Assembly: GCF_900115095.1 (NCBI RefSeq)
Contig: NZ_FOVH01000004.1
Location: forward strand, 414,127-478,126
Source of the DNA: Actinomadura madurae
Lineage (GTDB): Bacteria > Actinomycetota > Actinomycetes > Streptosporangiales > Streptosporangiaceae
Direction: 5' to 3'
Length of the DNA stretch: 64,000 nt
Shown piece after piece: positions 15,738 to 26,612 of this stretch (positions are counted from its first letter, which is position 1; each line of letters begins with the position of its first letter). Below the pieces are notes generated by a model that did no database searches, was not told the origin of the DNA, and was given only the letters and a program-made list of their open reading frames with translations. Position numbers and translations under genes: made by a program.

Positions 15738-16491
15738 GATCTCGGATGAGATCCTCTCGTTCGTTCTGCCGACCGAGGAAAATCTCTTCGCAGAGCTGTC
15801 CGCGTCAGCCCGCTGGGAGGACGTCGGCAAAGGCCGGCGAGGCGCCACGCTCACCAAGGTCGACGAGGCGCAGGGCGTGCCTCTCGTGCGCACGACCACT
15901 CCATACAGCAGCCCCACACAGCGTTTCCGGCCGGTGCACGAAAGGCTCGCGCAACAGGTCCAAGAATGTGCAACGCTTCCGGTCGGCTTCAACAACGCTC
16001 TCATCGAGAGCTACACGAACGCTTACAGGACCATGGGCGGCCATTCCGACCAAGCCCTCGACCTGGCCGACGGGTCCTTCATCGCCGTCTTCTCCTGCTA
16101 TCGGCATCCCGAAGCGGACCCGCTAAGGAAGCTGATCTTCGAATCGAAGGGGGCCGATGGCGAGAAGTTCGAGGTGACCCTCACCCACCACAGCATCGTC
16201 GCGTTCTCCGTCGACACGAACCGGCGGCTCAAGCACAAGATCGTGCTGGACACACCCGTCCGAACGACGGACAACGAATGGCTGGGTGTGACCCTCCGAA
16301 CGTCACAGACCTTCCTCCGGTTCCGCGACGGACACGCATATCTCCCGCAAGGTGCGCGCCTCGTACTGGCCGACGAGGAGCAGCAGCGCGAGTTCTACCG
16401 GCTACGGCGCCGCGAGAACAATGAAACGGACTTCGTCTACCCCCCGCTGACGTACACCGTCAGCCAGAGCGACCTGATACCGCCCGCCTGA
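15721..16491 (+). CDS. AlkB-like 2OG-Fe(II) oxygenase, smaller member of a tandem pair
   Basis: 256 aa from a TTG at 15721, chosen because GGGAG precedes it and because it overlaps the upstream gene; the next in-frame candidate is around 15746. Iron ligands H108-S-D110 lie in TMGGHSDQALDLADG, the AlkB-like MGxHxD context, with distal H172 in TNRRLKHKIVLD and a C-terminal R193 in WLGVTLRTS. The first arginine of the RxNxTxR motif is replaced by Trp, unlike in its neighbour. The matching stretches PLSTNRLYTHEI and SVDTNRRLKHKI show that the two proteins are distant paralogs. Overlap implies co-translation, perhaps as a heterodimer or as consecutive steps on one substrate. Confidence 0.72.
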   Translation: MPPEPRISDEILSFVLPTEENLFAELSASARWEDVGKGRRGATLTKVDEAQGVPLVRTTTPYSSPTQRFRPVHERLAQQVQECATLPVGFNNALIESYTNAYRTMGGHSDQALDLADGSFIAVFSCYRHPEADPLRKLIFESKGADGEKFEVTLTHHSIVAFSVDTNRRLKHKIVLDTPVRTTDNEWLGVTLRTSQTFLRFRDGHAYLPQGARLVLADEEQQREFYRLRRRENNETDFVYPPLTYTVSQSDLIPPA

Positions 16492-16515
16492 GGGCTGGTG
16501 TGCGTCATTGATGCC

Positions 16516-18573
16516 ATGGAGCGGCTGACCCCGGAAGACCCGGTGCGCATCGGGCACCACGTGCTGGTCGCCCGGCTGGGGGCCGGCGGCATGGGGCGGG
16601 TCTATCTCGGTCGCACACCGGGCGGGACGCCGATCGCCATCAAGGTGATCCACGAGCATCTGGCGCGGGACCCGCGGTTCCGGGCGCGGTTCCGGCGAGA
16701 GGTCGCCAACGCCCGGTCGGTGAGCGGCGCGTTTACCGCACCCGTGCTGGAGGCCGATCCCGAGGCGTCCACGCCGTGGCTGGCCACGGCCTACCTGCCG
16801 GGTCTGTCGCTGCAGGAGGCGGTCCGGACGCACGGACCGTTCCCGGTGGAGGCGACGCTGGCGCTGGCGGCCGGGCTGGCGGAGGGGCTCGACTCCATCC
16901 ACCGGGCGGGCGTGGTGCACCGCGACCTCAAGCCGTCCAACGTGCTGCTCAGCGGCGAGGGGCCGCGGATCATCGACTTCGGCATCGCCAGGGCGGCCGA
17001 CGACCACGCGCTGACCCGTCCCGGCGGGGTCCTCGGCACGCCCGGCTACATGGCGCCCGAGCAGGCCGCCGGCCGGGAGGTCCGCCCGGCGGGCGACGTC
17101 TTCGCGCTGGGCGCGGTGCTGGGCTTCACCGTCCTCGGGCGCAGGGTGTTCGGCGACGGACCGCTCCCGGTCATGATCCATCGGGTGCTGCACGAGGACC
17201 CGGACCTGGACGGCATCCCCGACACGTTCCTGCGCGGCCTCGTCGCCGACTGCCTGGCCCGCAATCCCGCGCTGCGTCCCACGTCGGCGATGCTGCTCGA
17301 CCGGCTGAGCTGGGCCGGCACGGCACCGGTGGGCGTCGGATGGCTGCCCGCGCCGCTGGCCGAGGCGGTACGGACCAGGCAGGCGCAGCCGCCGCCGGCC
17401 ACCATGCCGCTGCCCCGCCGGGTCCGCCGGAGACGGCTGCTGGTCGCCGGCGGGATCGCGGCGGCGGGGGCGGCGGGCGCCGGGCTGGGCGAGTTGACCG
17501 CATGGCGGCGGTCCGGCACCGGGACGTCGCCGCGGACGCCGGAGACGCCCGCCGCCGCGGAAGGCGGACCGACGGGAGGCGGGCCGGCGAGCGGACGGGT
17601 GCGGTGGCGGCTGCGGGATTCGCGGACGGAGGCCGCACCCGTCATCGATGAGAGGACGGCGTACGCGGTGACCTCGACCGGCGACCTGGGAGGCGCCGAG
17701 GGGTGGATCCTCGCCGTCGACGTCCAGTCCGGGAAGCAGCGTTGGAAGCGGGGCATCAAGCGCTCCTCCGAACGGGTGGCGGTCGGGGGCGGGACGGTCG
17801 TCGCACTTGAGGCGGGTGGTCTGGACAACGCCGCACTCGGGGCGCGCTGGAAGCTCACGGCCTTCGACACCGCGGACGGGAAGAGACGGTGGTCGGCGTC
17901 CCTGGCCGCTCCGGTGCAGCCGCCGCTCGCGGCGGACGGGCTGGTGATCGTGGCAGGGGACGCGCTGATCGCGTTCGATCTCCGTACCGGAACCGAGCGG
18001 TGGCGGCGCTCGCTCGACTGGGTCGCGAGCCATCCGGTGATGACCGCCCGCGATGGGGCGCTCTGCGTCCTGACCAGGGAGGAGCTCCGGGTCCTCGAGA
18101 CGGCGTCGGGCAGGACCGTGTGGCGCCGTCGTGTCCAGGGCCGGGCCGCGGCCTTGCAGGACACGGGCACGGTCTACGTCACCGACCTGGCGGACCGGCT
18201 CCATGCCGTACGGCAGGGCAAGGGCGGCTGGAGCGCCACCGCCGGGAAGGTCGTCAGGCCGCCCCTGGTGTACGGCGACACCGTCGTCGTCCAGGACCTG
18301 GCCGGGTTCGTGCGCGCGTTCGACCGGGGCACGGGACGGCAGCGGTTCGCCGTGCCCGTCCAGGCCGGCGGCTCCGAGACGGCGACGGCCCCGCCGGCCC
18401 GCGTCGGCGGCACGCTCTACGCGCCCGGCGGCGACACCGTCCACGCCGTCGACCTTGATCGCGGGCGCCTGGCGTGGCGCGTCCGCCTGGACGCCGAGGT
18501 CGAGGGGCTGGACGCGGTGGACGGGGCCGTCATCTGCTCGACCGGCGACCTCGTCGCCGTCACCGGCCCCTGA
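16516..18573 (+). CDS. Ser/Thr protein kinase with C-terminal PQQ-type beta-propeller (copy 1)
   Basis: 685 aa; the ATG at 16516 (MERLTPEDP) is preferred over GTG 16498 because it aligns with the start of the next gene (MEPLRPGDP). Kinase domain at about 1-270: glycine loop LGAGGMGRVYLG, catalytic lysine in PIAIKVI, HRD at 135-137 (VVHRDLKPSN), DFG at 154, and GTPGYMAPEQA. A basic stretch and one membrane helix follow at about 310-330 (RRRRLLVAGGIAAAGAAGAG), then an external domain of WD/PQQ-like repeats, each with a W..SL or RW.R core (KQRWKR, KRRWSA, TERWRR, RTVWRR). Such receptors sense an extracellular signal through the propeller. The next gene is a close paralog. Confidence 0.9.
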   Translation: MERLTPEDPVRIGHHVLVARLGAGGMGRVYLGRTPGGTPIAIKVIHEHLARDPRFRARFRREVANARSVSGAFTAPVLEADPEASTPWLATAYLPGLSLQEAVRTHGPFPVEATLALAAGLAEGLDSIHRAGVVHRDLKPSNVLLSGEGPRIIDFGIARAADDHALTRPGGVLGTPGYMAPEQAAGREVRPAGDVFALGAVLGFTVLGRRVFGDGPLPVMIHRVLHEDPDLDGIPDTFLRGLVADCLARNPALRPTSAMLLDRLSWAGTAPVGVGWLPAPLAEAVRTRQAQPPPATMPLPRRVRRRRLLVAGGIAAAGAAGAGLGELTAWRRSGTGTSPRTPETPAAAEGGPTGGGPASGRVRWRLRDSRTEAAPVIDERTAYAVTSTGDLGGAEGWILAVDVQSGKQRWKRGIKRSSERVAVGGGTVVALEAGGLDNAALGARWKLTAFDTADGKRRWSASLAAPVQPPLAADGLVIVAGDALIAFDLRTGTERWRRSLDWVASHPVMTARDGALCVLTREELRVLETASGRTVWRRRVQGRAAALQDTGTVYVTDLADRLHAVRQGKGGWSATAGKVVRPPLVYGDTVVVQDLAGFVRAFDRGTGRQRFAVPVQAGGSETATAPPARVGGTLYAPGGDTVHAVDLDRGRLAWRVRLDAEVEGLDAVDGAVICSTGDLVAVTGP

Positions 18574-18591
18574 CCATCCCGGAGGGAACCG

Positions 18592-20736
<2,145 letters not shown>

Positions 20737-20789
20737 CCGAACCCCGGCCGATCGCGCAGGGCCAGGGCGCCCTGCGCTGGACGGCCGTC

Positions 20790-20827
20790 GGCCACGGCGG
20801 GGGGCCGGGAGGCCGTCCGCCGTGGCC
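20790..20827. terminator. hairpin between convergent genes
   Basis: Perfect 11-bp arms GGCCACGGCGG (20790-20800) and CCGCCGTGGCC (20817-20827) with a 16-base loop, in the 107-bp gap between the second kinase gene and the convergent DUF1772 gene. There is no T tract on either side, which is usual for actinomycete terminators. It could serve both strands. Confidence 0.45.
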
Positions 20828-20843
20828 GGGGTGGGGCGGGCGA

Positions 20844-21404
20844 TCAGCGGGGGGCGGTCGCCGCCGGGGCCGGTGGTCGCTCGTCCGCCGCGGGGGCGGC
20901 GGCGCTGGACCGGGCGGGCGTGTACACGACGAGCGCCCAGGCGAGGCAGGTGAACGCGGCGGTGTGGACGAGCGTGCGGATGATGTTCCACGTCACCCAT
21001 CGGTCCTCGAAGTTCCGGCGGGTCTCGGCCAGGTCGGCGATGCGGGCGGGGTCCCCGGCCCGGTCGAGCCGGTCGTTGAGCGGGATGTTGATGCCCTGCG
21101 TGATCAGGTACGCGACCACGTAGAGCGCGAGCCCGGCGAGGATCCACGGCAGCGCGGGCCGGCCGTGGCCGCGCCAGGCGAGGACGACCGCCGTCGCGAT
21201 GAGGGGCAGCGAGCCGAGGAAGGGGATCAGGAACCAGGGGTTGATGATCGCCCGGTTGATGTTCTGCATCCCCTCGACGAGGGTGCGGTCGGACGAGCGG
21301 CCGAAGCCGGGCATCACCGAGCAGGCGTAGGTGAACATCAGCCCGGCGACCAGGCCGCTGCTGAGGGTGGCCAAGAGCAGGGTGATGGACTGGAGCGTCT
21401 TCAT
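20844..21404 (-). CDS. DUF1772 (anthrone oxygenase-like) membrane protein
   Basis: 186 aa, ATG at 21404 with GAGGTG upstream. Four membrane spans are visible: about 5-27, 55-75, 80-100 and 138-158. The stretches GLVAGLMFTYACSVMPGF and then INPWFLIPFLGSLPL, with YLITQGINIPLNDRLD, are typical of DUF1772, a family related to anthrone oxygenases. In bacteria most members are uncharacterised. It starts 5 bases after the stop of the NmrA-like gene and is surely in the same operon, divergent from a LysR regulator. A role in oxidising or detoxifying a small aromatic molecule is possible but inferred only from context. Confidence 0.8.
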   Translation of the reverse strand: MKTLQSITLLLATLSSGLVAGLMFTYACSVMPGFGRSSDRTLVEGMQNINRAIINPWFLIPFLGSLPLIATAVVLAWRGHGRPALPWILAGLALYVVAYLITQGINIPLNDRLDRAGDPARIADLAETRRNFEDRWVTWNIIRTLVHTAAFTCLAWALVVYTPARSSAAAPAADERPPAPAATAPR

Positions 21405-21409
21405 CGGGG

Positions 21410-22237
21410 TCACCTCGCGTTCCAGACGCCGGTGGCGGCGGCGTCGCGCACGTAGTCGGAGAAGTCGCGGGCCGGGCGGCCGAGGACCCGCTGGACGCCG
21501 TCGCACACGTAGGCGTTGCGGCCGTCGAGCACGGTGGTGAACAGGTAGGTCAGCAGGCCGACGAGATCGTCGGGGACGCCGTCGGAGGCCAGGCCCGCGG
21601 CGAAGTCGTCCGCCGGGATCCGGTGGTAGCCGAGGGAGCGGCCGGTGGCGCCGGCGATGGCGGCGACGGCCTCGGCGAACGTCAGCAGCCGGGGCCCGGT
21701 CAGCTCGTAGATCTGGCCGAGGTGCCCGTCCTCGGTGAGGACGGCCGCCGCGGCGTCGGCGATGTCGTCGACGTCGACGAACGGCTCGCCCACGTCGCCG
21801 GCGGGCAGGGACAGGTCACCGGCCGCGAGGGCGTCCACCAGGTAGCCCTCGCTGAAGTTCTGGGCGAACCAGCTGCAGCGCAGGACCGTCCAGTCCGCGC
21901 CGGAGTCCGCGAGCACCTTCTCGCTGGCCTGGGCCTCCTCCTCGCCGCGGCCGGACAGCAGCACGAGCCGCCGGGTCCCCGACCGCAGCGCCGCCTCGGC
22001 GAACGATCCGATGGCCTCGGGCGCCCCGGGCGCCGCCAGGTCCGGGAAGTACGACAGGTACGCCGCGGTGACGCCCTCCAGCGCGGGCTCCCAGGTGTCC
22101 TGGTCCGCCCAGTCGAAGGGCACCCCGCCGGACCGGGATCCCACCCGCACCGGCCGGTCCCGGGCGGTCAGCCGCTGGACGACGCGCCGGCCGGTCTTGC
22201 CGGTGCCGCCGGTGACGAGGGTCATGTGGTCGGTCAT
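21410..22237 (-). CDS. NmrA-like NAD(P)-binding oxidoreductase
   Basis: 275 aa, ATG with AAGGAG 8 bases upstream. The N-terminal Rossmann motif TLVTGGTGKTGRRVV identifies the atypical SDR/NmrA group, as do the absence of a YxxxK active site and the middle segment VLRCSWFAQNFSEGYLVDAL. Close relatives are annotated as NAD(P)H-binding or quinone/azoreductase-like redox sensors (QOR2/YtfG group). It is the first gene of a two-gene operon with the DUF1772 protein and is divergent from the LysR gene, a common arrangement in which the LysR protein activates the pair in response to an electrophile or quinone. Confidence 0.85.
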   Translation of the reverse strand: MTDHMTLVTGGTGKTGRRVVQRLTARDRPVRVGSRSGGVPFDWADQDTWEPALEGVTAAYLSYFPDLAAPGAPEAIGSFAEAALRSGTRRLVLLSGRGEEEAQASEKVLADSGADWTVLRCSWFAQNFSEGYLVDALAAGDLSLPAGDVGEPFVDVDDIADAAAAVLTEDGHLGQIYELTGPRLLTFAEAVAAIAGATGRSLGYHRIPADDFAAGLASDGVPDDLVGLLTYLFTTVLDGRNAYVCDGVQRVLGRPARDFSDYVRDAAATGVWNAR

Positions 22238-22370
22238 CTCGCTGCTCCTTGGTCCGAGTGCCGCGGCCTCCTTCGGGCCGCACCTCAACGGTCGCCGGGG
22301 GCCGGGTTGGCAACAATGAGCGGCTCTGCAAGGGTCGTTAACCGAGGGGTTCACGATCGGAGGCCCGGGC

Positions 22371-23273
22371 GTGGAGCAGCGCGACATCGAGATCTTTCTG
22401 ACGCTCGCCGAGGAGCTGCATTTCGGTCGCACCGCCGAACGCCTGCACGTGTCCACCGCCCGGGTCAGCCAGACGATCAAGAAGCTGGAGCGCAGGATCG
22501 GCGCCGCGCTGTTCGAGCGGACCAGCCGCCGGGTCGTGCCGACCCCGATCGGACGGCGCCTGGAGGAGGACCTGCGGCCCGCCTACCAGCAGATCCTCGA
22601 CGGCATCGACAGGGCGGTCGCGGCCGGCCGCGGGATCGAGGGGGTGCTGCGCGTCGGCTTCGTCGGCACGGTGGTCGGCCGGCTCCTGCAGCAGGCGGCC
22701 ACGCGGTTCCACGCGCGCCATCCGGGGTGCGAGGTGCGGATCGCGGACGTGCGCTACAGCGATTTCCTCGACCTGCTCCGCGCCGACGAGCTCGACCTCG
22801 TCCTGGTTCCGGTCAAGGTCGACGAGCCCGACATCGCGTGCGGCCCCGTGCTCTTCCGCGAGCCCGTCGTCCTCGCGGTCTCGGCCCGGCACCGGCTCGC
22901 CCGGAGAGCGTCGGTCTCGCTGGAGGACCTCGGGACCGAGGAGGTGCTGTCGCCGCGCGGTCTTCCCGCCTACATGAACGAGAGTTTGATACCCCGCCGC
23001 ACGCCCGGCGGCAGGCCCACCCGGCACGGCCAGGAGTTCAGCACCGTCCAGGAGATGCTCTCCCTGATCGGCGCGGGGCTGGGCGTCTTCCCGGTGCCCG
23101 CCCATGCGAGCAAGTACGACACGCGCCCCGACATCGCCTACCTGCCGATCGACGACGGCCCGCCCAGGGAGCGCCGGTTCATCTGGCGCGCCACGGCCGA
23201 GACGAACCGGATCCGCGCCTTCACCCAGGCCACCGCCGACGCCATCGCCGCGGAGGGGAACCTCACTCTTTAG
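22371..23273 (+). CDS. LysR-family transcriptional regulator
   Basis: 300 aa, GTG start with GGAGG upstream. The winged HTH is at residues 1-60 (RDIEIFLTLAEELHFGRTAE, then VSTARVSQTIKKLERRIGAA). An effector-binding domain follows with LRVGFVGTV, then a hydrophobic sheet and a C-terminal ERRFIWRAT. It is divergent from the NmrA-like/DUF1772 operon; the 133-bp gap must hold its operator, which I cannot assign with certainty. Its stop overlaps the stop of the convergent membrane-protein gene by 3 bases. Confidence 0.9.
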   Translation: MEQRDIEIFLTLAEELHFGRTAERLHVSTARVSQTIKKLERRIGAALFERTSRRVVPTPIGRRLEEDLRPAYQQILDGIDRAVAAGRGIEGVLRVGFVGTVVGRLLQQAATRFHARHPGCEVRIADVRYSDFLDLLRADELDLVLVPVKVDEPDIACGPVLFREPVVLAVSARHRLARRASVSLEDLGTEEVLSPRGLPAYMNESLIPRRTPGGRPTRHGQEFSTVQEMLSLIGAGLGVFPVPAHASKYDTRPDIAYLPIDDGPPRERRFIWRATAETNRIRAFTQATADAIAAEGNLTL

Positions 23274-23890
23274 GGCACGGGGCGCTTCGGTGCTGTGAGG
23301 GCACGCCAGATGCCGACGGCCGACAGCACGCCCACGATGGCCAGGACGATCAGGGCCAGGGCGAGGCGTCCGCTCCCGGGACCGGTGACGAATCGGATCT
23401 CGTCAGGGTCGTCCTTGGAGATGGAGACCCAGACCGTCTCGCCCACGGCATAGCGCGGCCGGTCCCTGTCGGCCTTGTTCGCACGCGGGCTCGGCCTGTG
23501 GACGACGTCGCGCGTTCCCGCCGGGCAGGCGACCCGGTAATCCTGCCGAAGCCACAGCTCGTTCGTCGGCTTCAGCGCCGACACCCGGCACGACTCGACC
23601 CGTTCCGCCCGCGCCGGCGTGATGTTGCCGAGCAGGATCAGGAAGGGGAACCCCGCGACGAGGGCGAGCACGATCATGGCCGTCCCGCCGCCGCCACGCC
23701 GTCGGGCGTCCAGCCGGACCAGGCCGATGGCCGCGCAGACGAAGAATCCCAATCCCGCCGCGGCCACCGGCCACCGCCACCAGCCCGCCGTGTCCTCTGT
23801 CACCAGTAGGAGGAGCAACACGAGAGGGAGCCCCACCCACCCGGCCGAAACCCACGACCAGTTCTTGCCTTCGGCGGTTCGCAAAGGCAC
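23270..23890 (-). CDS. membrane protein of unknown function (weakly DUF3592-like)
   Basis: 206 aa from GTG 23890; a TTG at 23884 has better spacing to GGAGG and may be the real start. Membrane spans lie at about 13-32, 38-58, 70-88 and 178-198. Between spans 3 and 4 is an external domain with two cysteines (ESCRVS and RVACPAG, a possible disulfide) ending in YAVGETVWVSISKDDPDEIR, which resembles the end of DUF3592 domains. No function is known. It overlaps the convergent LysR stop. Confidence 0.6.
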   Translation of the reverse strand: MPLRTAEGKNWSWVSAGWVGLPLVLLLLLVTEDTAGWWRWPVAAAGLGFFVCAAIGLVRLDARRRGGGGTAMIVLALVAGFPFLILLGNITPARAERVESCRVSALKPTNELWLRQDYRVACPAGTRDVVHRPSPRANKADRDRPRYAVGETVWVSISKDDPDEIRFVTGPGSGRLALALIVLAIVGVLSAVGIWRALTAPKRPVP

Positions 23891-23916
23891 CTCCGATTCT
23901 CAGATTCCTCTGCGTG

Positions 23917-24168
23917 CATTCCGGCCGCACCGGCGCCGGCGACCGGCTGCGCCGGGCCGATCACCGAGGCTACAGAGCCGCTCACGAGTACTCCCGGCCC
24001 TTGGACGGTGATGAGGCCGGCCGACATCACGCCCAGTCCTTGCGCCCTGAAGTGATCGGGAACCGTGCGGACGAACGTCCCGTTCACCTGCATCCGGTAG
24101 CCGGTCGCCAGCGCGCCGCTGGCGGCGAACAGCAGAGTCGACACGACCAGGCCGGCGCGGATACCGCC
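23917..24168 (-). pseudogene. remnant of an MFS transporter
   Basis: About 84 codons read GIRAGLVVSTLLFAASGALA, then GYRMQVNGTFVRTVPDHFRA, then GLGVMSAGLITVQGPGVLVS, ending GAGAAGM. This matches the C-terminal half of MFS efflux-like proteins (the AxxYQxQxNxxFVRAVPDxxRAQ loop followed by a helix with GLxTVQG). There is no start, and the preceding ten helices are missing. It accounts for most of the 430-base gap before the IclR gene. Confidence 0.6.
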
Positions 24169-24258
24169 GGGTGCCGGCGGTCCTGGCCTACCTCGACGCC
24201 TGACCCGTGCGGGGCGGCGAGGGAGCGTCCGGCGCTGAGCCGCCCGGCTTCTGAGGTA

Positions 24259-24299
24259 GCCTGACAGCCGTGCTCCTGTCGTGAGCATGGCTGTCAGGC
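24259..24299. promoter_or_regulatory. 41-bp interrupted palindrome upstream of the IclR gene
   Basis: Outer arms GCCTGACAGCC (24259-24269) and GGCTGTCAGGC (24289-24299) are perfect. Inner arms TGCTC (24271-24275) and GAGCA (24283-24287) extend the stem around a 7-base loop, leaving one mismatched pair. It sits 27 bases before the GTG of the IclR gene. It could be an operator, a leader hairpin, or the terminator of the vanished MFS-side operon. Confidence 0.5.
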
Positions 24300-24326
24300 C
24301 CTCGATCACCGTCCGGCGGAGGCTCC

Positions 24327-25136
24327 GTGACCAAATCGACGCGGTCGCCGGACGGCGCTCGCGCGGACCGAGGCGACCAGGCGGACATCCAGGCCGTGAG
24401 CCGGGTCAGCCAGATCCTGTCGCTGTTCGATCCGGCCACGCCGGAGCTGACCGCCGGCGAGGTCGCCGAGCGGCTCGGCCTCAACCGCACCACCGCGTAC
24501 CGCTACTGCACGTCGCTCGTCGCGGCCGGGCTGCTCGAACGCGGCCCCGAGGGCGGCGGCTACTCGCCCGGCGGCCTGCTGCTCCAGCTCGGCGCCTTCG
24601 CCATCGGCCACCGCCGCGTCATCAACCTCGCCCCGCGCCACATGCAGGCGCTCGCGCGCGCCACGCGGTGCAGCTCTGTGCTCAGCCTCTGGGGGCTCAC
24701 CGGGCCGGTGGTCTCCCGGGTCGAGGAGAACATCTCCACCGCCGTCATCGTGTCCGTGCGGGTCGGCAGCCATCTGCCGCTCGACGCGGCGCAGAGCAAG
24801 GTCTTCCTGGCCTACCACGGCGATCAGCTGTCCATGGAGCGGCTCATGGCGAACCTGCCCGGCCCGGTGCGCGAGGAGCTGCGCGCCGACGTCGAGCGGG
24901 TCCGCGCCGTCGGCCACTGCTCCGCGATGAGCACCCCCGGCATCGTCGCGGTGGCGGCGCCCGTGTTCGACGAGTACGGCATCTGCGCCACCATGGCCAT
25001 CATCGGCCCGGACAACACCCTGTCGATGTCCGACGACGCCCCCGAGCTTCGCGTCGTCGTCGACACCGCCCGCGAGCTCACCCGCGAGCTCGGCGGGCAC
25101 TACCGGCCCGACGACGTCGACCAGCGCGCGATGTAG
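24327..25136 (+). CDS. IclR-family transcriptional regulator (island regulator 1)
   Basis: 269 aa, GTG start with GGAGG 4 bases upstream. The N-terminal winged HTH (VSRVSQILSLFDPATPELTA, then VAERLGLNRTTAYRYCTSLV) is followed by the IclR effector domain, which ends CSAMSTPGIVAVAAPVFDEY, the family's typical ligand-pocket segment. IclR proteins bind small acids or aromatic intermediates and control adjacent catabolic genes. It stands beside the MHS symporter (convergent) and 1.6 kb from the divergent promoter of the first hydrolase/bicupin/aldolase operon, so it is the likely regulator of both. Confidence 0.9.
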   Translation: MTKSTRSPDGARADRGDQADIQAVSRVSQILSLFDPATPELTAGEVAERLGLNRTTAYRYCTSLVAAGLLERGPEGGGYSPGGLLLQLGAFAIGHRRVINLAPRHMQALARATRCSSVLSLWGLTGPVVSRVEENISTAVIVSVRVGSHLPLDAAQSKVFLAYHGDQLSMERLMANLPGPVREELRADVERVRAVGHCSAMSTPGIVAVAAPVFDEYGICATMAIIGPDNTLSMSDDAPELRVVVDTARELTRELGGHYRPDDVDQRAM

Positions 25137-25187
25137 CGCGGCGGCGGGGCGCCCGCACGCCACCGCCGCCGCAGTCTCTCTCCCCGG

Positions 25188-26561
25188 TCAGCGCAGGGCC
25201 GGGACCGTGCTGTCGTCGGTCATGTCGACGTCCTTGGTCTCCGGGCCGAGGAAGCCGCCGAGGCTGATCAGCGCTCCGGCGAGCACGATCAGGACGGCCG
25301 GGGCGAGGTGCCCCGGCATGAAGTCGTCGAGCTGCCGCAGGTAGAACTGGTAGAACGCGGGGATGACGATGGCGAGGCTGTAGCCGACGCCGTACCCGGT
25401 GGACCGGATGCTCGCCGGGAACCGCTCGGTCAGGTACGCCGCGATCGGGCCGAACGTGCCGACGGTGAAGACGCCGATCAGGACGGCCCAGCCGAGCACC
25501 GCGCCGAACCCGCTGTTCATGGCCATCATCAGGGTGTAGGCGCCGGCGCCGATCGTCAGGACCGTCATGCCGTAGCCGATGTAGAACCGCCGCCGCCCGA
25601 TCCGCTGGGACAGCACGCCGAGGAACGGGTAGGCCACCGCGGCCGACGCGTTGATCACGAGCATCGTCACCGTGACCTCCTTGCTCGACAGGTCGAGGTG
25701 CGACTTGAGCTGCGCGGGCGTCACGGCGGCCTCCATGTTGGTCGCCAGCCACGTGCCGGTCATCAGGATGAACACCTGCGCCAGGGCCCTGGGGTAGCGC
25801 ACCACCAGCCGCACGAACGGCATCTTGTGCCGCTCGCCGCTGCGCTCCGTGGGCGGCTCGTGCACCTGCTTGAGGTAGTAGCGGAACAGCACGGCCGCCA
25901 GCAGCGCGCCGATCACGAACGGGATCCGCCAGCCCCACTGCACGTAGCTGCTGTGCAGCCCGGCGGGCGGCAGCAGTTGCAGGAGCAGCAGCGTGATCGC
26001 GGCGATCACGGCGTACGCCCAGGGGGAGGTCGAGGTGATGAGGGAGGCGTAGAGCCCGCGCTTGTGCTTCGGGCACCATTCCATCGCCAGCGGTACCGCG
26101 GTGGTGTACTCGCCGCCGAGGAAGATCCCGTCGATGAAGCGGAGGAAGATCAGCAGGCCGATCGACCAGGCCCCGATCGTCTCGTGGCCCGGCAGGCAGG
26201 CGATCAGCAGGGTGGTGATGCCGAAGCCGCCGACCGCGACCAGCGTGGTGACCTTGCGCCCGACCGTGTCGGCGAAGTGTCCGAAGACGAGCGCGCCGAG
26301 CGGGCGGCCGACGAGGGTCGAGGCGAACACCAGCGACGACAGCAGGGCCGTCGTGCTCGCGCTCAGGGACGCCGACTGGAAGTAGATCGTCGCGGGCGCC
26401 AGCACCACGATCGGCAGGTAGATGTCGAACTGGTCGACGAAGTAGGCGAGCGCCCCGCCGCGTACGGCGGCGCGCACCTTATCCATGTCCGGGCCGTGCG
26501 ACGAGTGCGCCTGGCCCGCTGCCGCCGGCCGCGGCGCTTCTGCGTGGGACGGTGTGGACAT
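25188..26561 (-). CDS. MHS-type MFS transporter (metabolite:H+ symporter)
   Basis: 457 aa with 12 membrane spans; ATG preceded by GGAGG. The loop 2-3 motif GRPLGALVFGHFADTVGRKV and the second-half counterpart SQRIGRRRFYIGYG, plus RFIDGIFLGGEYTTAVPLAM and ERFPASIRSTGYGVGYS, place it in the metabolite:H+ symporter branch (KgtP, ProP, ShiA and aromatic-acid transporters). These import organic acids or aromatic compounds with protons. It is divergent from the DUF6282-like/bicupin operon and shares the 187-bp control region, so it probably imports the substrate of that pathway. Confidence 0.9.
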   Translation of the reverse strand: MSTPSHAEAPRPAAAGQAHSSHGPDMDKVRAAVRGGALAYFVDQFDIYLPIVVLAPATIYFQSASLSASTTALLSSLVFASTLVGRPLGALVFGHFADTVGRKVTTLVAVGGFGITTLLIACLPGHETIGAWSIGLLIFLRFIDGIFLGGEYTTAVPLAMEWCPKHKRGLYASLITSTSPWAYAVIAAITLLLLQLLPPAGLHSSYVQWGWRIPFVIGALLAAVLFRYYLKQVHEPPTERSGERHKMPFVRLVVRYPRALAQVFILMTGTWLATNMEAAVTPAQLKSHLDLSSKEVTVTMLVINASAAVAYPFLGVLSQRIGRRRFYIGYGMTVLTIGAGAYTLMMAMNSGFGAVLGWAVLIGVFTVGTFGPIAAYLTERFPASIRSTGYGVGYSLAIVIPAFYQFYLRQLDDFMPGHLAPAVLIVLAGALISLGGFLGPETKDVDMTDDSTVPALR

Positions 26562-26612
26562 CGCGTCCTCCGGTCTGTGCTGGCGGCTGCCCGGGGTTCG
26601 TTAGCCGCGACA

